A stretch of 64,000 nt of DNA from a bacterium (GCA_028275345.1 JAPWUV010000006.1:175342-239341); one strand, 5' to 3'. Positions 25,585 to 36,195 are shown, numbered from the stretch's first letter. Notes: generated by a model not told the origin, from the sequence alone. A program made the numbers and translations.

Positions 25585-28500
25585 ATGAAGACCCGGAGAT
25601 GGACCTTACCCGTGGCGCTCATCCTCATCGCTTGCGTGGGCGCCGCCCTGACCGGCCGGCTCTCCACCGAAGCCAGTCGCCGCCTTGCCGCTATGCTGAT
25701 GGAGCGCCTCGAGCCGCTCCTCCAGAGCGGCTGGTCCGTGGATTCCGTGAGGGTCAAGTACGGCTCGGTCCACCTCTTCGGGGTACGGTATCGCGGGGCA
25801 GGGCCCTATGAGCTCTGGCTTGAAGACGTTCGCGTCGGCTACAGCATCACCAATCTCCTGCGATACCGCTTCCATGCCGAGAATCTCCCCAACTCCATCC
25901 TGTGCCTAAGACCCCACCTCGTGCTCCACCTGTATGCACGGCGCGATTCAGTTTCTCAGTCCCCCTCGGAAGCCTCCGTCACAGCTCTGGCCCTGCAGAG
26001 GCTGTCGTTTCTGGAGAACATCGTGGTCGCCGACGGGCAAATCTCCTGCTCCGATTCCTCCGGAAATCGCTGGTGCATCCTTGACGAGGTGGACGGCTGG
26101 GTCTATCGTGCCAACGATTGGAGCGCATGTCTCCAATTGGCGGCAAGACCGCACGGAGCCGGAGACATCAGCGTCGAGCTGCTTGGCCGTTTCGACCTCG
26201 GCCGGGGCCGGCTGGACACGCTGAGGGCAAACGTGCGAGAATACGAGATCGGACGCCACTTCCCATTCCTTCTCCCCAGCTTCTTGGAGGTAGACCGGGG
26301 GCGATTCGCCGGGAATTTCACGCTTGTGGAAAACCCCCTTCTGCCCGAAGGTTTCGACCTCAAAGGGCAAGCCAGGTTGAGAAGGGGTCGCATCCTCTTC
26401 CGGAGTACCCAGCTTCGCTGCGATTCCATCTTCTTCGAAGCCAGGGTGGAGCACTGGAACCTTCAGCTGGACTCCGTGTTCTTCCGCCTCAGCGGGAGCC
26501 CGGCACGTGCGTCCGGCCTGGTGCAGAATCTCTTCGACCCCCGCCTCGACCTCACATTGCGCTCCGACAGCGTCGACATTGGAGCGCTCCGAAACCAACT
26601 CAACTTGCCGCCCTCGGTGTACCCCACAGGGACCGCAAACTTCTACGCTCGCCTCTCCGGGCATTATCGCAATCCTCGCCTCGAGGCCGAACTCCGCATG
26701 CCCGAAGGCCGACTCGGATCCCGCCCGATACGTCACCTCGAGGTAAGGTGTGTGTTATCCGACAGCGTGCTTCGCTTGGCCACTTTCTCGGCAAGACTGC
26801 CCGCGGGGGCGCTTTCGGGCCACGCGATGCTCGACCTGCGCCGCTCCCCTGCACACCTCGACGCTTCGGCGCTGTTCGTCATCCGCCCTCTGGCCCTCGG
26901 CACGCAAAATACCCTTTTACACGATTCCCTCGCCGCCCGCTTCCAAGGCGAGGTTTCCGGAGGGGAACTTTCCGTCCAAGCGGCTCTTCATGCGCCGGGA
27001 CGTCCTCCTCTCCGTCTCCGCGGGGAGGGGCACGCCAGTGTGACCGGCGCGCGACTGTCTCTCGCATCCCAGCCGGCGGGGTTCCGCGCGGAAGGAGAAT
27101 GCTCGCTCACACGAGACGGCTCGCTCCGGGATTTCCGTGTGGATGTGCGCGGTCTGGAGCGAATCTCCCCCTACCTGGGTGGGCCGGCTCTGCCGCGGTT
27201 CGTCGACAATGAATTGGACATCGGCGCGCGCTTTTCCGGGACCCCCCATCGCGTACGGGCGAGCGGGCAGGTGGTGCGGGCCGACGCTACCAACTCCAGA
27301 AGCTTGCTCAGCGCAGAAGGGGAGCTCCTCTCCACCGGGCGCAAGCGATGGGAGGGGAATTTCGATCTACAGTACGTCCCCGCGCCGGGCCAAATGGCGA
27401 GCGGGACCCTGCGTATCCTCGCCGACCGACGCAAGTATTCCTCCGCGTACGCTCTGCTGCAACTCGGAAACTGGCTCCGAGCCGAAATGGAGGAGAACCA
27501 GCGCGAGCCCCTGCGCCGGTTTTCCGTCCAGGTTCAGAGCGCCCCTCTCGCAATGCTCCTGGGGAGTCATGCTGAGCATTATCGGGGATTCCTCGACGCC
27601 GCCTTCGCGTACGAAAAGCGGACTTCCGAGCCAGTCTTCCAGTTCAGCCTGGGCGCCACAGACGTGCTTGGTCACGGCATCGGGCCGTATCGGCTTCAGC
27701 TACATGCCGCAGGGCAAGGGAATCTGATTACCGCCGATTCTCTGCGGGTCCTCTTCCGCGATCGCCCCGCCGTCAATGGGATTTGCACCGTCGACCTAAA
27801 ACGGAAAGAGGTCCGGGGAACCATCCGTGGCGACACTCTGCGACTTCGTCCGCTCTTGTCTACCTTCGGCGCGCCGGACACGGTGGTGGACGGTTCCCTT
27901 TCGTTCTGGGCAAACATCCAGGGCCCCTTGGAAACACCCGAGATCATGGGTGAGGCCCTGGCCTCGGATGGAAGGGTCTTTTTTGAGCCCTTCGACATCC
28001 TCCGCCTTGCATTCTCGTCCGACACCTCCGATTCTCTCCGCCCAGGTCAGGTCAGCATCGACCACGTCCTGATCCAACGCGGAAACACGTACCGTCTGGA
28101 AGGAGAGGGCCGCGTCCGGCTCTCCCGTGGCCTGCCGCTCCAGTTGAGCATTCGAGGTTCAGCTAATGTGCTGCAAGTGATCGCCGATGCGCTTGGCTTC
28201 TTGCGCAATCCATCCTGCGACGGGCGCGTTCGGCTCGACCTCGAAGGGCCTCTCACCTCCCCTCGTCTGACGCAGGCGGCGATCAGCTTCACGAACGGCC
28301 GGTCCGAGTTCTCCGGCATCTTGCCCAAAGCCACGGACGTCAAAGGGCAAGTCCAGCTGGAAGCGGACGGCTTCGTCCGCCTCGTGGATCTCAGTGGCAA
28401 GATGGGAGGGGAATGGTTCCGCATCACGAATGCGCGAGCTTCGGAGGCACCGTGCAGCGTGCCGGTGGAGGAGTTCGCGGCGCCGTCGCTGGGCCTCTCC

Positions 28501-29682
28501 TTCGGCGTTCTGGTCTTTGAGACCGGAACACGGGGAGTGCCGCTCAATCTCTACGGCCTGCAGGAAAAAGGCGACTTCGGCTTCTATCAGTTCCTGGGAG
28601 CCGAGGCGAATGAAAAATTCGTGCTGGCCGGCCCGTGGGAGAAGCCGCACATTCGCGGGACCTGGATGCTGCGCGACGTGGCTTTCCAGTATCCCTTTGT
28701 GGAGGGAGCGGGGGGCAAGAGAAGCTGGGTGCTCGATTTCTTGTCTCGGGCTGAGTGGGACTTGCGATTGATTCCGGCGCACAACGTCCGGTACGTCCGG
28801 ACCATCCCCAGCGCTATCGATAACGTCTATGTGAACCTGGCCCTGGATGAGGGGGGAGAGGGGGTTCGGCTCATTGGCTCGCCCGGAGAAGGAACCTTCC
28901 GCCTGGCCGGCCGTATTGAGTCAAGGCAAGGATTTGTCGAGTACCTCGACTTGACCTTCCGGCTGGAAAGTGCGGGAGCCGAGTTCGATCGCGAGTCGCT
29001 CTACCCGGTGGTCTGGGGCCGGGCTCGCGCGACCGTCACGGATACCACGGGGATGCCAGTGTCGTTGTATCTGACGCTCATGTTGGAGGACTACTCCGAA
29101 GAGCGGCGCCTCGACCAACGGGTCCGCGACCGCCAGTCGCGCGGCAGGTGGGACCGGATCCGCTTTCAGCTGAGTACCGACCACGCGGGGAGCGGCGAAA
29201 GCGAAGCGGAGATCCTCGGGATGCTGGGCTACTCCGACCGCAAGCTCAAAGAGAAAGCGGCTGAGATGGTGGGAATGAGCGCCGAGAACTGGCTGGTACG
29301 GCCTCTCGTCCGCCCATTCGAGCGAGGTCTCCAGCGCGCCCTCAGATTCGATCTGGTGCGCTTCCGTTCGCGCATCGCGCGCAACTTCATCGAATGGAAC
29401 CTCGCGAACCAAAGCTATTCGCCCTGGTACTTGGTGCGCAGTACCCGGTGGGAAGTGGGCAAGTACCTGATGAATGACGTCTTCCTCTTGTACACAGGCG
29501 AGGTACAAACGGGACTGCGGTACGAGCCCCATCAGCAGAAATTGGGGCTCCGGCACACCTTCGGCCTCGAGTACCGGCTGAGCCCGGACCTGATCTTGGA
29601 GCTGGCGTACGATTACGACAGCCTTCTTCTCTGGCAAAAGACGGACAAGAAGATCCTGCTGCGCCATTCCTTCCCATTTTGA
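25585..29682 (+). CDS. tamB: TamB-like translocation and assembly module protein
   Basis: A 1365-aa AsmA-superfamily protein. One N-terminal membrane anchor (about residues 7-25) precedes a very long periplasmic beta-rich body. The C-terminal 300 residues (GTFRLAGRIESRQGFVEYL, SEAEILGMLGYSD, LGLRHTFGLEYRLSPDL) match the conserved DUF490/TamB domain. TamB-type proteins form a hydrophobic groove across the periplasm and are implicated in lipid transport to the outer membrane and in assembly of some barrels. It follows uppS by 48 bp and precedes bamA by 141 bp, and it may partner BamA or the Omp85 paralog at 64-1758. No strong Shine-Dalgarno precedes its ATG. Confidence 0.85.
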   Translation: MKTRRWTLPVALILIACVGAALTGRLSTEASRRLAAMLMERLEPLLQSGWSVDSVRVKYGSVHLFGVRYRGAGPYELWLEDVRVGYSITNLLRYRFHAENLPNSILCLRPHLVLHLYARRDSVSQSPSEASVTALALQRLSFLENIVVADGQISCSDSSGNRWCILDEVDGWVYRANDWSACLQLAARPHGAGDISVELLGRFDLGRGRLDTLRANVREYEIGRHFPFLLPSFLEVDRGRFAGNFTLVENPLLPEGFDLKGQARLRRGRILFRSTQLRCDSIFFEARVEHWNLQLDSVFFRLSGSPARASGLVQNLFDPRLDLTLRSDSVDIGALRNQLNLPPSVYPTGTANFYARLSGHYRNPRLEAELRMPEGRLGSRPIRHLEVRCVLSDSVLRLATFSARLPAGALSGHAMLDLRRSPAHLDASALFVIRPLALGTQNTLLHDSLAARFQGEVSGGELSVQAALHAPGRPPLRLRGEGHASVTGARLSLASQPAGFRAEGECSLTRDGSLRDFRVDVRGLERISPYLGGPALPRFVDNELDIGARFSGTPHRVRASGQVVRADATNSRSLLSAEGELLSTGRKRWEGNFDLQYVPAPGQMASGTLRILADRRKYSSAYALLQLGNWLRAEMEENQREPLRRFSVQVQSAPLAMLLGSHAEHYRGFLDAAFAYEKRTSEPVFQFSLGATDVLGHGIGPYRLQLHAAGQGNLITADSLRVLFRDRPAVNGICTVDLKRKEVRGTIRGDTLRLRPLLSTFGAPDTVVDGSLSFWANIQGPLETPEIMGEALASDGRVFFEPFDILRLAFSSDTSDSLRPGQVSIDHVLIQRGNTYRLEGEGRVRLSRGLPLQLSIRGSANVLQVIADALGFLRNPSCDGRVRLDLEGPLTSPRLTQAAISFTNGRSEFSGILPKATDVKGQVQLEADGFVRLVDLSGKMGGEWFRITNARASEAPCSVPVEEFAAPSLGLSFGVLVFETGTRGVPLNLYGLQEKGDFGFYQFLGAEANEKFVLAGPWEKPHIRGTWMLRDVAFQYPFVEGAGGKRSWVLDFLSRAEWDLRLIPAHNVRYVRTIPSAIDNVYVNLALDEGGEGVRLIGSPGEGTFRLAGRIESRQGFVEYLDLTFRLESAGAEFDRESLYPVVWGRARATVTDTTGMPVSLYLTLMLEDYSEERRLDQRVRDRQSRGRWDRIRFQLSTDHAGSGESEAEILGMLGYSDRKLKEKAAEMVGMSAENWLVRPLVRPFERGLQRALRFDLVRFRSRIARNFIEWNLANQSYSPWYLVRSTRWEVGKYLMNDVFLLYTGEVQTGLRYEPHQQKLGLRHTFGLEYRLSPDLILELAYDYDSLLLWQKTDKKILLRHSFPF

Positions 29683-29758
29683 GATCGCCCGCCTCCATCG
29701 GCAAGGAGCACGGGAGGAAGGTGGCGGGAAGGAATGGAAGTCGCGGAATTCTTTCGGT

Positions 29759-29786
29759 TTGCTATTAGAGCTCGAAATGGTATATT
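29759..29786 (+). promoter_or_regulatory. internal promoter before bamA
   Basis: TTGCTA (29759-29764), 16-bp spacer, TATATT (29781-29786), set in a locally AT-rich patch unlike the surrounding DNA. Transcription would begin near 29793, about 31 bases before the bamA ATG. It probably allows bamA-skp-lpx expression separate from uppS-tamB. Confidence 0.6.
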
Positions 29787-29823
29787 GCATCTTAGGGTAC
29801 GGGACAAGGGAAGGGATCCGGAG

Positions 29824-32133
29824 ATGAGCTGTATGGGTGGGCGGAGGATTGCCCCGGCCATTGTGTTCCTGGTTTCGCTGACCTTGGCGTGCGGGCAGCT
29901 GTGGGCCCAACGGCGCACCGTCAAGGTACTCGGGGTGAGCGTGGAAGGGAACCGCACCACGGAGGCGGACATCATCCGGAGCAGTTCGGGGCTTTACCCG
30001 GGACGGGAAATCACCGGTGATGACATTCAGAAAGCCGTGCGTCAGCTGTGGGCCATGGACCTGTTCTCCGACATCGAGATCCTCCTGGACCGTGAGGTTT
30101 CGGAAGGTGCCTATCTGACCATCCGGGTGAAAGAATACCCGCGGCTCGAATCCTACACCGTGGAGGGCAACAAGAAGCTCAAGAAGAAAGAGGTGGAGGA
30201 CGCCCTCGATCTCTACCGCGGGCAGGTGGTGAGCCCACGCCGGTTGAAACGTGCGCAGGTCAAGCTCCAGAAGCTCTACCGAGATAAGGGATTCCTCCTC
30301 GCGGACATTCGCATGGACACGAGCCGGGTGAGCGACTCGACGGTGAACCTCAAAGTCACCATTGAGGAAGGCGAGAAGGTTCAGGTCAAGAAGATCGAGT
30401 TCCGTGGCAATCAGGCATTCTCTGATGCCAAGCTGCGCAAGCAGATGAAAGGCACGAAGGAAGATCGGTGGTGGCGCGGCGCCGACTTCGACCGCAAGAA
30501 GTACGAAGAAGACCTGGAGAAGGTGCTCGACTTCTACCGGAACGAAGGATTCCGGGATGCGGAGATCGTCTCCGACACCATGTGGTACAGCGAGGATCGG
30601 AGCGGCCTTTTCATCGCCATCACCGTCCACGAAGGGAGAAGGTACCGTTTCGGCAAGATCACTTGGGAAGGCAACCGGATCTTTCCGGTCGAGGTTCTGG
30701 AATCCCAACTCGGCTTCCGAGAAGGCGACACCTACAGTGCCGAACGCCTGCATAAGGCCGTCTTCGAGAGAATCGGAGGGCTGTACTACGATTCCGGCTA
30801 CATCTTCGCAAACATCACCCCGAGAGAGATTCCGGCCGATTCCGATGTGATCAACATCCATTTCATCATCAGCGAAGGCGAACCGGTTCACGTCCGGAAG
30901 ATCCACATCGCGGGGAACACCAAGACCAAGGACAAGGTCATCCGGAGAGAGCTGCGGATCCGGCCGGGGGACGTTTTCAGCCGCGATGCCCTCATCCGCA
31001 GCCAGCGGGAAGTGTTCATGCTCAACTACTTCTCCAATGTGGTGCCTGAGGTCAAGACCGTCGACAATCAGAACGTGGATCTGGTGGTCAAAGTAGAGGA
31101 GAAGTCCACCGACACGGCCAACATGTCGGCTGGCTACAGCGAACGAGACAAGATCATCGGCATGATCGGCGTGTCGATGAACAACCTTTTCGGCAACGGC
31201 CAACGGCTGAGCTTGGACTGGAGCTTCGGCCGCTATTACCGATCCTTCGAGATCAGCTTCACCGAACCCTGGCTCATGGACACACCGACGCTGGCAGGGT
31301 TCAGCATTTACGACCTCAAGCGTGACCCCTACTACGTGCCCTACCGGCAGCGGAGCCAGGGTGCTTCGGTTCGGCTCGGCCGGCGTTTCCGCTGGCCAGA
31401 CATCTACTTCCGAGGGGACTGGATCTACCGCATCGACCGCACCGAGCTCTCGGACTTCAGTGAGAGCATCATCCAACTCAACCCGAATAATATTGTGACG
31501 CAGGAATGGCCGTTGGTCACCAGCAGCTTCACGCAGATCCTTTCGCGGAATAGCCTGGACCGACCGGAGTTCCCGACGCGCGGGTCGGAGATGTCCCTAT
31601 CGGTGGAATATGCCGGCGGTCCCCTGGGTGGGAACGTGGACTTCCTGAAGTACATCTTCAGCTCCGATTGGTTCGTGCCGGCGTTCTTCAAGCTCGTGTT
31701 CTATTCGAGCTTCCAAGCAGGCTACATCCAGACCCTTGGGAAACGAGGCCTCCCCTATCTCGAATACTTCTTCATGGGCGGCGACGGAATGTCGCAGGCC
31801 ATTCCCCTCCGTGGGTACGAGGACCCCTTGGCCACCTACTCGGCACAGGAGGGTGGGAGGGCCATGATGAAGTACACCTTTGAGCTTCGCGTGCCCATTG
31901 CGCCGAACCCAACCATTTTCGCACTGGTCTTCGCCGAAGCGGGAAACACTTGGCCCACGCTGGCCAGCGTTGATCCCTACAACATGCGGAGATCGGTGGG
32001 CATCGGAGCCCGGATGTTCATGCCGATGATCGGCGTGCTGGGCTTCGACTACGGCTACGGCTTCGACGTCGATCCGGTGATCGGGAAGAAGAGCGGGTGG
32101 AAGCCCCACTTCGTCTTCGGACGGGCCTTCTGA
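29824..32133 (+). CDS. bamA: outer-membrane protein assembly factor BamA
   Basis: Central Omp85 protein that inserts beta-barrels into the outer membrane, 769 aa. After the signal peptide (residues 1 to about 26, ending near LWAQ) come five POTRA repeats (about residues 30-370), each with the betaalphaalphabetabeta pattern and the V.G(N) turns such as VEGNRTTEADI, FRGNQAFSDAKL, WEGNRIFPVEV and IAGNTKTKDKV. The C-terminal barrel (about 375-769) ends in Phe. The start at 29824 follows GGGAAGGG; an ATG at 29833 is also possible, and the frame is open upstream to 29734. Followed by skp, lpxD and lpxC/fabZ, the common order of this gene block. It has its own promoter. Confidence 0.94.
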   Translation: MSCMGGRRIAPAIVFLVSLTLACGQLWAQRRTVKVLGVSVEGNRTTEADIIRSSSGLYPGREITGDDIQKAVRQLWAMDLFSDIEILLDREVSEGAYLTIRVKEYPRLESYTVEGNKKLKKKEVEDALDLYRGQVVSPRRLKRAQVKLQKLYRDKGFLLADIRMDTSRVSDSTVNLKVTIEEGEKVQVKKIEFRGNQAFSDAKLRKQMKGTKEDRWWRGADFDRKKYEEDLEKVLDFYRNEGFRDAEIVSDTMWYSEDRSGLFIAITVHEGRRYRFGKITWEGNRIFPVEVLESQLGFREGDTYSAERLHKAVFERIGGLYYDSGYIFANITPREIPADSDVINIHFIISEGEPVHVRKIHIAGNTKTKDKVIRRELRIRPGDVFSRDALIRSQREVFMLNYFSNVVPEVKTVDNQNVDLVVKVEEKSTDTANMSAGYSERDKIIGMIGVSMNNLFGNGQRLSLDWSFGRYYRSFEISFTEPWLMDTPTLAGFSIYDLKRDPYYVPYRQRSQGASVRLGRRFRWPDIYFRGDWIYRIDRTELSDFSESIIQLNPNNIVTQEWPLVTSSFTQILSRNSLDRPEFPTRGSEMSLSVEYAGGPLGGNVDFLKYIFSSDWFVPAFFKLVFYSSFQAGYIQTLGKRGLPYLEYFFMGGDGMSQAIPLRGYEDPLATYSAQEGGRAMMKYTFELRVPIAPNPTIFALVFAEAGNTWPTLASVDPYNMRRSVGIGARMFMPMIGVLGFDYGYGFDVDPVIGKKSGWKPHFVFGRAF

Positions 32134-32215
32134 GCCCGGCCGTTGCAACCTGCTTTCGGTCGTGCAGAGTTTGTGGACATAATTGGCGGTAAGAACCATG
32201 CATCAGGAGGCAACC

Positions 32216-32785
32216 GTGAGAGGAATCGGACGAGCAGCGTGGACGACATTGTCCCTTTTCACCGCGGCAGCACTGCTGCACACGACCGTCGCTCAAGCCC
32301 AGGCGGTGAAACTGGGTTATGTGGACTCCCAACGCATCCTGGCCGAGTTTAAAGAAGCTCAGGATGCGCAGAAAAAGCTTGACGATGTGATCGCACAGTG
32401 GCAGCAAGAACGGCAGCAGTTGCAAAAGCAGCTGCAGGATATGCAGGAGCAGTACCAGAAGCAAAGCTTGCTCCTCAGCGAGGAGCGTAAGCGCGAGCGC
32501 GAACAAGAGATGCAGCAGCTTTACACCCGGCTGATGGAATACGACAACCAGAAGTTCGGGGCCCAAGGCGAGGTCTACCAGAAGCAGGCAGAGCTGTTCG
32601 AGCCCGTGTTCCAAAAGATCCGCGACGCCATCGCCAAGATCGGAAAGCAGGGAGGCTTTGCCTACATCTTCGACATCGCCTCGAACGCAGTCCTGTACAA
32701 GGCCGACGATCAGCCGGACCTGACGGACCAGGTGCTCGCTGAATTGAACAAAGGGGTCACCACGTCGGGGAGATCGACTCGCTAA
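32216..32785 (+). CDS. skp: periplasmic chaperone Skp/OmpH family
   Basis: A 189-aa periplasmic chaperone that holds unfolded outer-membrane proteins on their way to BamA. The signal peptide ends near AQAQ; the mature part begins with LGYVDSQRIL, the hallmark of the OmpH/Skp family, followed by a long Gln/Glu/Lys-rich coiled-coil (about residues 45-115) and a short beta-containing C-terminus (GGFAYIFDIAS). The GTG start at 32216 is preceded by AGGAGG five bases upstream; an ATG at 32198 lacks such a site. 82 bp after bamA and 14 bp before lpxD. Confidence 0.9.
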   Translation: MRGIGRAAWTTLSLFTAAALLHTTVAQAQAVKLGYVDSQRILAEFKEAQDAQKKLDDVIAQWQQERQQLQKQLQDMQEQYQKQSLLLSEERKREREQEMQQLYTRLMEYDNQKFGAQGEVYQKQAELFEPVFQKIRDAIAKIGKQGGFAYIFDIASNAVLYKADDQPDLTDQVLAELNKGVTTSGRSTR

Positions 32786-32799
32786 CGGAGACCCCGGAC

Positions 32800-33855
32800 A
32801 TGGAGCTGACTCTGTCGGAGCTGGCCGAGCACCTTCAGGCCCAGCTGGAGGGCGAGGGGGGGACAACGATCCGCGGGGTAGCCCCGATTGAATCGGCGGG
32901 GGAGGGAGAGATCTCGTTCATCGCCAACCCCCGCTATGCAAGGTACGCGGCGGTAACCCGTGCCAGCGCGCTCATCGTCTCCTTCGACTTCCGGGGGGAA
33001 GCGCGAGTCCCGCTCCTGAGGGTTGCCAATCCCTACCTCGCCTTCCAGCGCGTGGTCCAGCTCTTCCATCCCGAGGCGATCCGGCTGCCGGCCGGGATCC
33101 ACCCCACTGCCGTGATCGACGCGTCCGCGCGTCTGGGGCGGGAAGTTGCCATCGGTCCCCACGTCGTGGTGGAAAGGGGAGCTCGGATCGGGGATCGAAC
33201 CCAGCTCTTCCCGGGCTGCTACATCGGACCGGAGGTCGAAATCGGCGAGGACTGCGTGATCTACCCCAACGTGGTGATCCGCGAGCGAGTGCGGATTGGC
33301 AAGCGAGTCGTGATCCATGCCGGCGCCGTGATCGGGTCGGATGGCTTCGGCTTCGCCCGAGAAGGGGAAGTGTACCGCAAGATCCCGCAGGCAGGCACAG
33401 TGGTCATCGGCGACGACGTGGAGATCGGCGCTAACTGTTGCATCGACCGGGCGACGCTGGGCGAGACGCGAATTGAGCGCGGTGCCAAGCTGGACAACCT
33501 CATCCAGGTCGGGCACAACGTGGTGATCGGCGAGAACACCGTCGTCGCGGCTCAGGCGGGGTTCGCCGGCAGCACCATTGTGGGCCGGAACGTGATGGTC
33601 GGGGGCCAAGCGGGGTTCGCCGGACACATGACCATCGGCGACGGCGCCCTCATCTCCGCCCAGTCGGGCGTGAGTAAGGACATCCCCCCCGGATGCCGCG
33701 TGTTCGGATACCCAGCCCGACCTGCAGAGCAAGCCTTGCGGGAAGAGGCAGCGCTGCGTCGCTTGCCCGAACTCCTCAAGCGGGTGCGCGAACTGGAAAG
33801 ACTGGTTCAGGAGTTGAAGGCGAAGACGGAGGGTGACGGCCACGGGAATCCCTGA
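32800..33855 (+). CDS. lpxD: UDP-3-O-acylglucosamine N-acyltransferase
   Basis: Third step of lipid A synthesis: N-acylation of UDP-3-O-acyl-glucosamine using acyl-ACP. A 351-aa protein with an N-terminal uridine-binding domain (residues 1 to about 100), a left-handed beta-helix of hexapeptide repeats (about 100-320) and a C-terminal helix with a coiled-coil (RRLPELLKRVRELERLVQEL). The catalytic His is H239 in VGHNVVIG, and the GFGFA and CIDRAT segments are conserved. It starts 14 bp after skp and precedes lpxC/fabZ. Confidence 0.95.
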   Translation: MELTLSELAEHLQAQLEGEGGTTIRGVAPIESAGEGEISFIANPRYARYAAVTRASALIVSFDFRGEARVPLLRVANPYLAFQRVVQLFHPEAIRLPAGIHPTAVIDASARLGREVAIGPHVVVERGARIGDRTQLFPGCYIGPEVEIGEDCVIYPNVVIRERVRIGKRVVIHAGAVIGSDGFGFAREGEVYRKIPQAGTVVIGDDVEIGANCCIDRATLGETRIERGAKLDNLIQVGHNVVIGENTVVAAQAGFAGSTIVGRNVMVGGQAGFAGHMTIGDGALISAQSGVSKDIPPGCRVFGYPARPAEQALREEAALRRLPELLKRVRELERLVQELKAKTEGDGHGNP

Positions 33856-33909
33856 AAAGTCGGAAGCTATGCCTCGTGGCCGACGCAGAAAGTAGGAGAG
33901 GCGAAGAAG

Positions 33910-35316
33910 ATGCTCTTGCACCAACAAACCATTGGGAAAGAGGTGAGTCTGTCCGGGATTGGCCTGCACACCGGGAATCGGACCACCATCGTTTTCAAGC
34001 CGGCGCCACCGAACCACGGCATTCGCTTCCGCAGGGTGGACTTGGAGGCCAGCCCGGAAATCCCGGCAATCATCGATAACGTCGTGGACATCTCGCGGGG
34101 CACTACGCTGGGGAAGGACGGCGTGGTGATCCACACCGTCGAGCACGTCCTGGCCGCCATCTACGGCATGGAAATCGACAATGTGCTGGTCGAGCTGGAA
34201 GGGAATGAACCCCCCGTGGGCGATGGCAGTGCGCTCCCGTTCGTGGAGAAGCTGCAAGAGGCTGGGATTGTCGAACAGAACGAGCCGAAGGATATCCTAG
34301 TCATTGACCGCACCATCACCTACCACGATGAGAAGAGACGGGTGGACATCGTCGTCACCCCCTCCGACCAGTTCCGCATCACCTTCATGGTGGATTATCA
34401 GAATCCAGCGCTGGGCACGCAGTACACCTCGCTCTACTCGCTGGCCGACGAGTTCGTAACCGAGTACGCGCCGGCCCGCACCTTCTGCTTCCTCCACGAG
34501 GTGGAAGAGCTGTGGGAGCAGGGGTTGGTCCGCGGCGGCAATCTGGACAACGCCATCGTCATCATCGACCGCGAGGTGACGCCCGAAGAGCTCGAGCGCC
34601 TGCGGAAGATGTTCGGGATCAGCGAGTCGGTGAAGCTCGGCAAGAACGGCATTCTCAATGGCAAAGAGCTGCGCTTCAAGAACGAGCCGGTCCGACACAA
34701 GACGCTCGACCTGATCGGCGATCTGGCCCTGGTCGGCGTTCCCATCCGCGGGCATATCCTGGCCGCGCGTTCCGGACACGCCGCCAACGTGGAACTGGCG
34801 AAGATCCTCCGAAAAGAGTACGAGAAGCGGCGTCTCAAAGCCAAGTACTCCATCCCGAGGGCCAAACCTGGGGTGGTCTTCGACGCGGAAGCGATCCAGA
34901 GGATTCTGCCCCACCGTTTTCCTTTCCTGCTGGTGGATCGCATCGTCGACCTGGTGCCCCAGGAACGCGTGGTCGGCTACAAGAACGTGACCATGAACGA
35001 GCCCTTCTTCACGGGGCACTTCCCAGGCCATCCCATTATGCCCGGCGTTCTGATCATTGAGGCGATGGCCCAAGTGGGAGGGATTCTCCTGCTGAATGCT
35101 GAGGAGAATCCGGAAGGGAAGCTCGTGTACTTCACGGGCATTGACAATGTGCGCTTCCGCAAACCGGTGATGCCGGGCGACCAGCTTTGGTTTGAGGTCG
35201 AGATGCTGAAATACCGCCGTTCCATCTGCAAGATGGCCGGCAAGGCCTTCGTCGACGGCGAACTGGTTTGCGAGGCCGAGCTGATGGCGGCCGTGGTGGA
35301 GCGCAACTCGGTGTAG
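33910..35316 (+). CDS. lpxC/fabZ: fused LpxC deacetylase / FabZ dehydratase
   Basis: Bifunctional, 468 aa. Residues 1 to about 310 are UDP-3-O-acyl-GlcNAc deacetylase (the committed lipid A step) with zinc ligands H79, H263 and D267, the catalytic Glu E78 and the general His H290. Residues about 325-468 are beta-hydroxyacyl-ACP dehydratase with [11 protein letters not shown] and the active-site H374 ([11 protein letters not shown]) and E384. The two parts are joined by a short basic linker. This fusion is typical of Bacteroidetes and other FCB lineages and is the best single taxonomic marker in the window. It may couple fatty-acid supply to lipid A demand. AGGAG lies ahead of the ATG. Confidence 0.96.
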   Translation: MLLHQQTIGKEVSLSGIGLHTGNRTTIVFKPAPPNHGIRFRRVDLEASPEIPAIIDNVVDISRGTTLGKDGVVIHTVEHVLAAIYGMEIDNVLVELEGNEPPVGDGSALPFVEKLQEAGIVEQNEPKDILVIDRTITYHDEKRRVDIVVTPSDQFRITFMVDYQNPALGTQYTSLYSLADEFVTEYAPARTFCFLHEVEELWEQGLVRGGNLDNAIVIIDREVTPEELERLRKMFGISESVKLGKNGILNGKELRFKNEPVRHKTLDLIGDLALVGVPIRGHILAARSGHAANVELAKILRKEYEKRRLKAKYSIPRAKPGVVFDAEAIQRILPHRFPFLLVDRIVDLVPQERVVGYKNVTMNEPFFTGHFPGHPIMPGVLIIEAMAQVGGILLLNAEENPEGKLVYFTGIDNVRFRKPVMPGDQLWFEVEMLKYRRSICKMAGKAFVDGELVCEAELMAAVVERNSV

Positions 35317-35409
35317 CTCCATCATCGGCCAACATGTCCTCAACCCAACGTCTCCTTCTTCGCAGCTGCGCGCGAAAAGGATCAGTGGAAACAACTTGCA
35401 GGAGGTGGA

Positions 35410-36192
35410 TTGGCCGGTCGATCTGTTCATCATACGGCGATCGTAGACCCCTCAGCGGAGCTGGGCGAGAACGTCGAAGTCGGCCCGTACGCCGTGATCG
35501 AAGGTAACGTTCAGGTGGGGGAGGGAACCAAGATAGCCGGACACGCTCTGGTCGCGTGGGGAACTCGGATCGGGTCCAATTGCCGGATTCATTACAGCGC
35601 CGTGGTCGGCACGATCCCGCAGGATCTGAAGTTCGAGGGCGAGGAGACGACGTTGGAGATTGGCGACCGGACGGTGGTGCGCGAGTTTTGCACCCTCAAC
35701 CGCGGCACGCGCGAGAGCGGAAAGACCGTGATCGGGAGCGATTGTCTGCTGATGGCCTACGCGCACGTGGCTCACGATTGCGTGGTGGGCGACCGGTCCG
35801 TTCTGGCCAACGGCGTGCAACTTGGGGGGCACGTCATCATTGAGCACGATGCCGGTATCGGGGGTTGGACGGCGGTCCACCAGTTCGTCCGCGTGGGGCA
35901 ATACGCCTTTGTGGGCGGCGGCTTTCGGATCACCAAGGACGTCCCGCCTTTTGTGCTGGCCTCGGGAGAACCCTTGCGCTACTACGGCCTGAACCTGGTC
36001 GGCTTGCGCAGAAAGGGCTTCTCCGCAGAGCGGATCGCGGCCATCAAACGGGCCTACCGGCTGATCTATCAGTCCGGGCTGAACGTAAGCCAGGCACTGC
36101 GACGGATCCCCGACGAGATGGAGATCAACGAAGATGTCCGCGCCATCATCGAATTCATTGAGAGCAGCGAGCGCGGCATCATCGGGCGGTGA
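35410..36192 (+). CDS. lpxA: UDP-N-acetylglucosamine O-acyltransferase
   Basis: First acyl transfer of lipid A synthesis, from beta-hydroxyacyl-ACP to UDP-GlcNAc. A 260-aa trimeric left-handed beta-helix protein; hexapeptide repeats run from about residue 5 to 190, with catalytic His H122 in VAHDC, the NRGT loop and the C-terminal helical domain (RKGFSAERIAAIKRAYR). The start is a TTG at 35410, supported by GGAGG four bases upstream; no ATG is available nearby. lipM begins 3 bp after its stop. No lpxB or cdsA is seen in this window. Confidence 0.95.
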   Translation: MAGRSVHHTAIVDPSAELGENVEVGPYAVIEGNVQVGEGTKIAGHALVAWGTRIGSNCRIHYSAVVGTIPQDLKFEGEETTLEIGDRTVVREFCTLNRGTRESGKTVIGSDCLLMAYAHVAHDCVVGDRSVLANGVQLGGHVIIEHDAGIGGWTAVHQFVRVGQYAFVGGGFRITKDVPPFVLASGEPLRYYGLNLVGLRRKGFSAERIAAIKRAYRLIYQSGLNVSQALRRIPDEMEINEDVRAIIEFIESSERGIIGR

Positions 36193-36195
36193 ACC

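Noticed and set aside
28921..31476. Open minus-strand frame of 851 codons opposite tamB and bamA
   Set aside because: It crosses two well-supported plus-strand genes and their promoter, and the product resembles no known protein.
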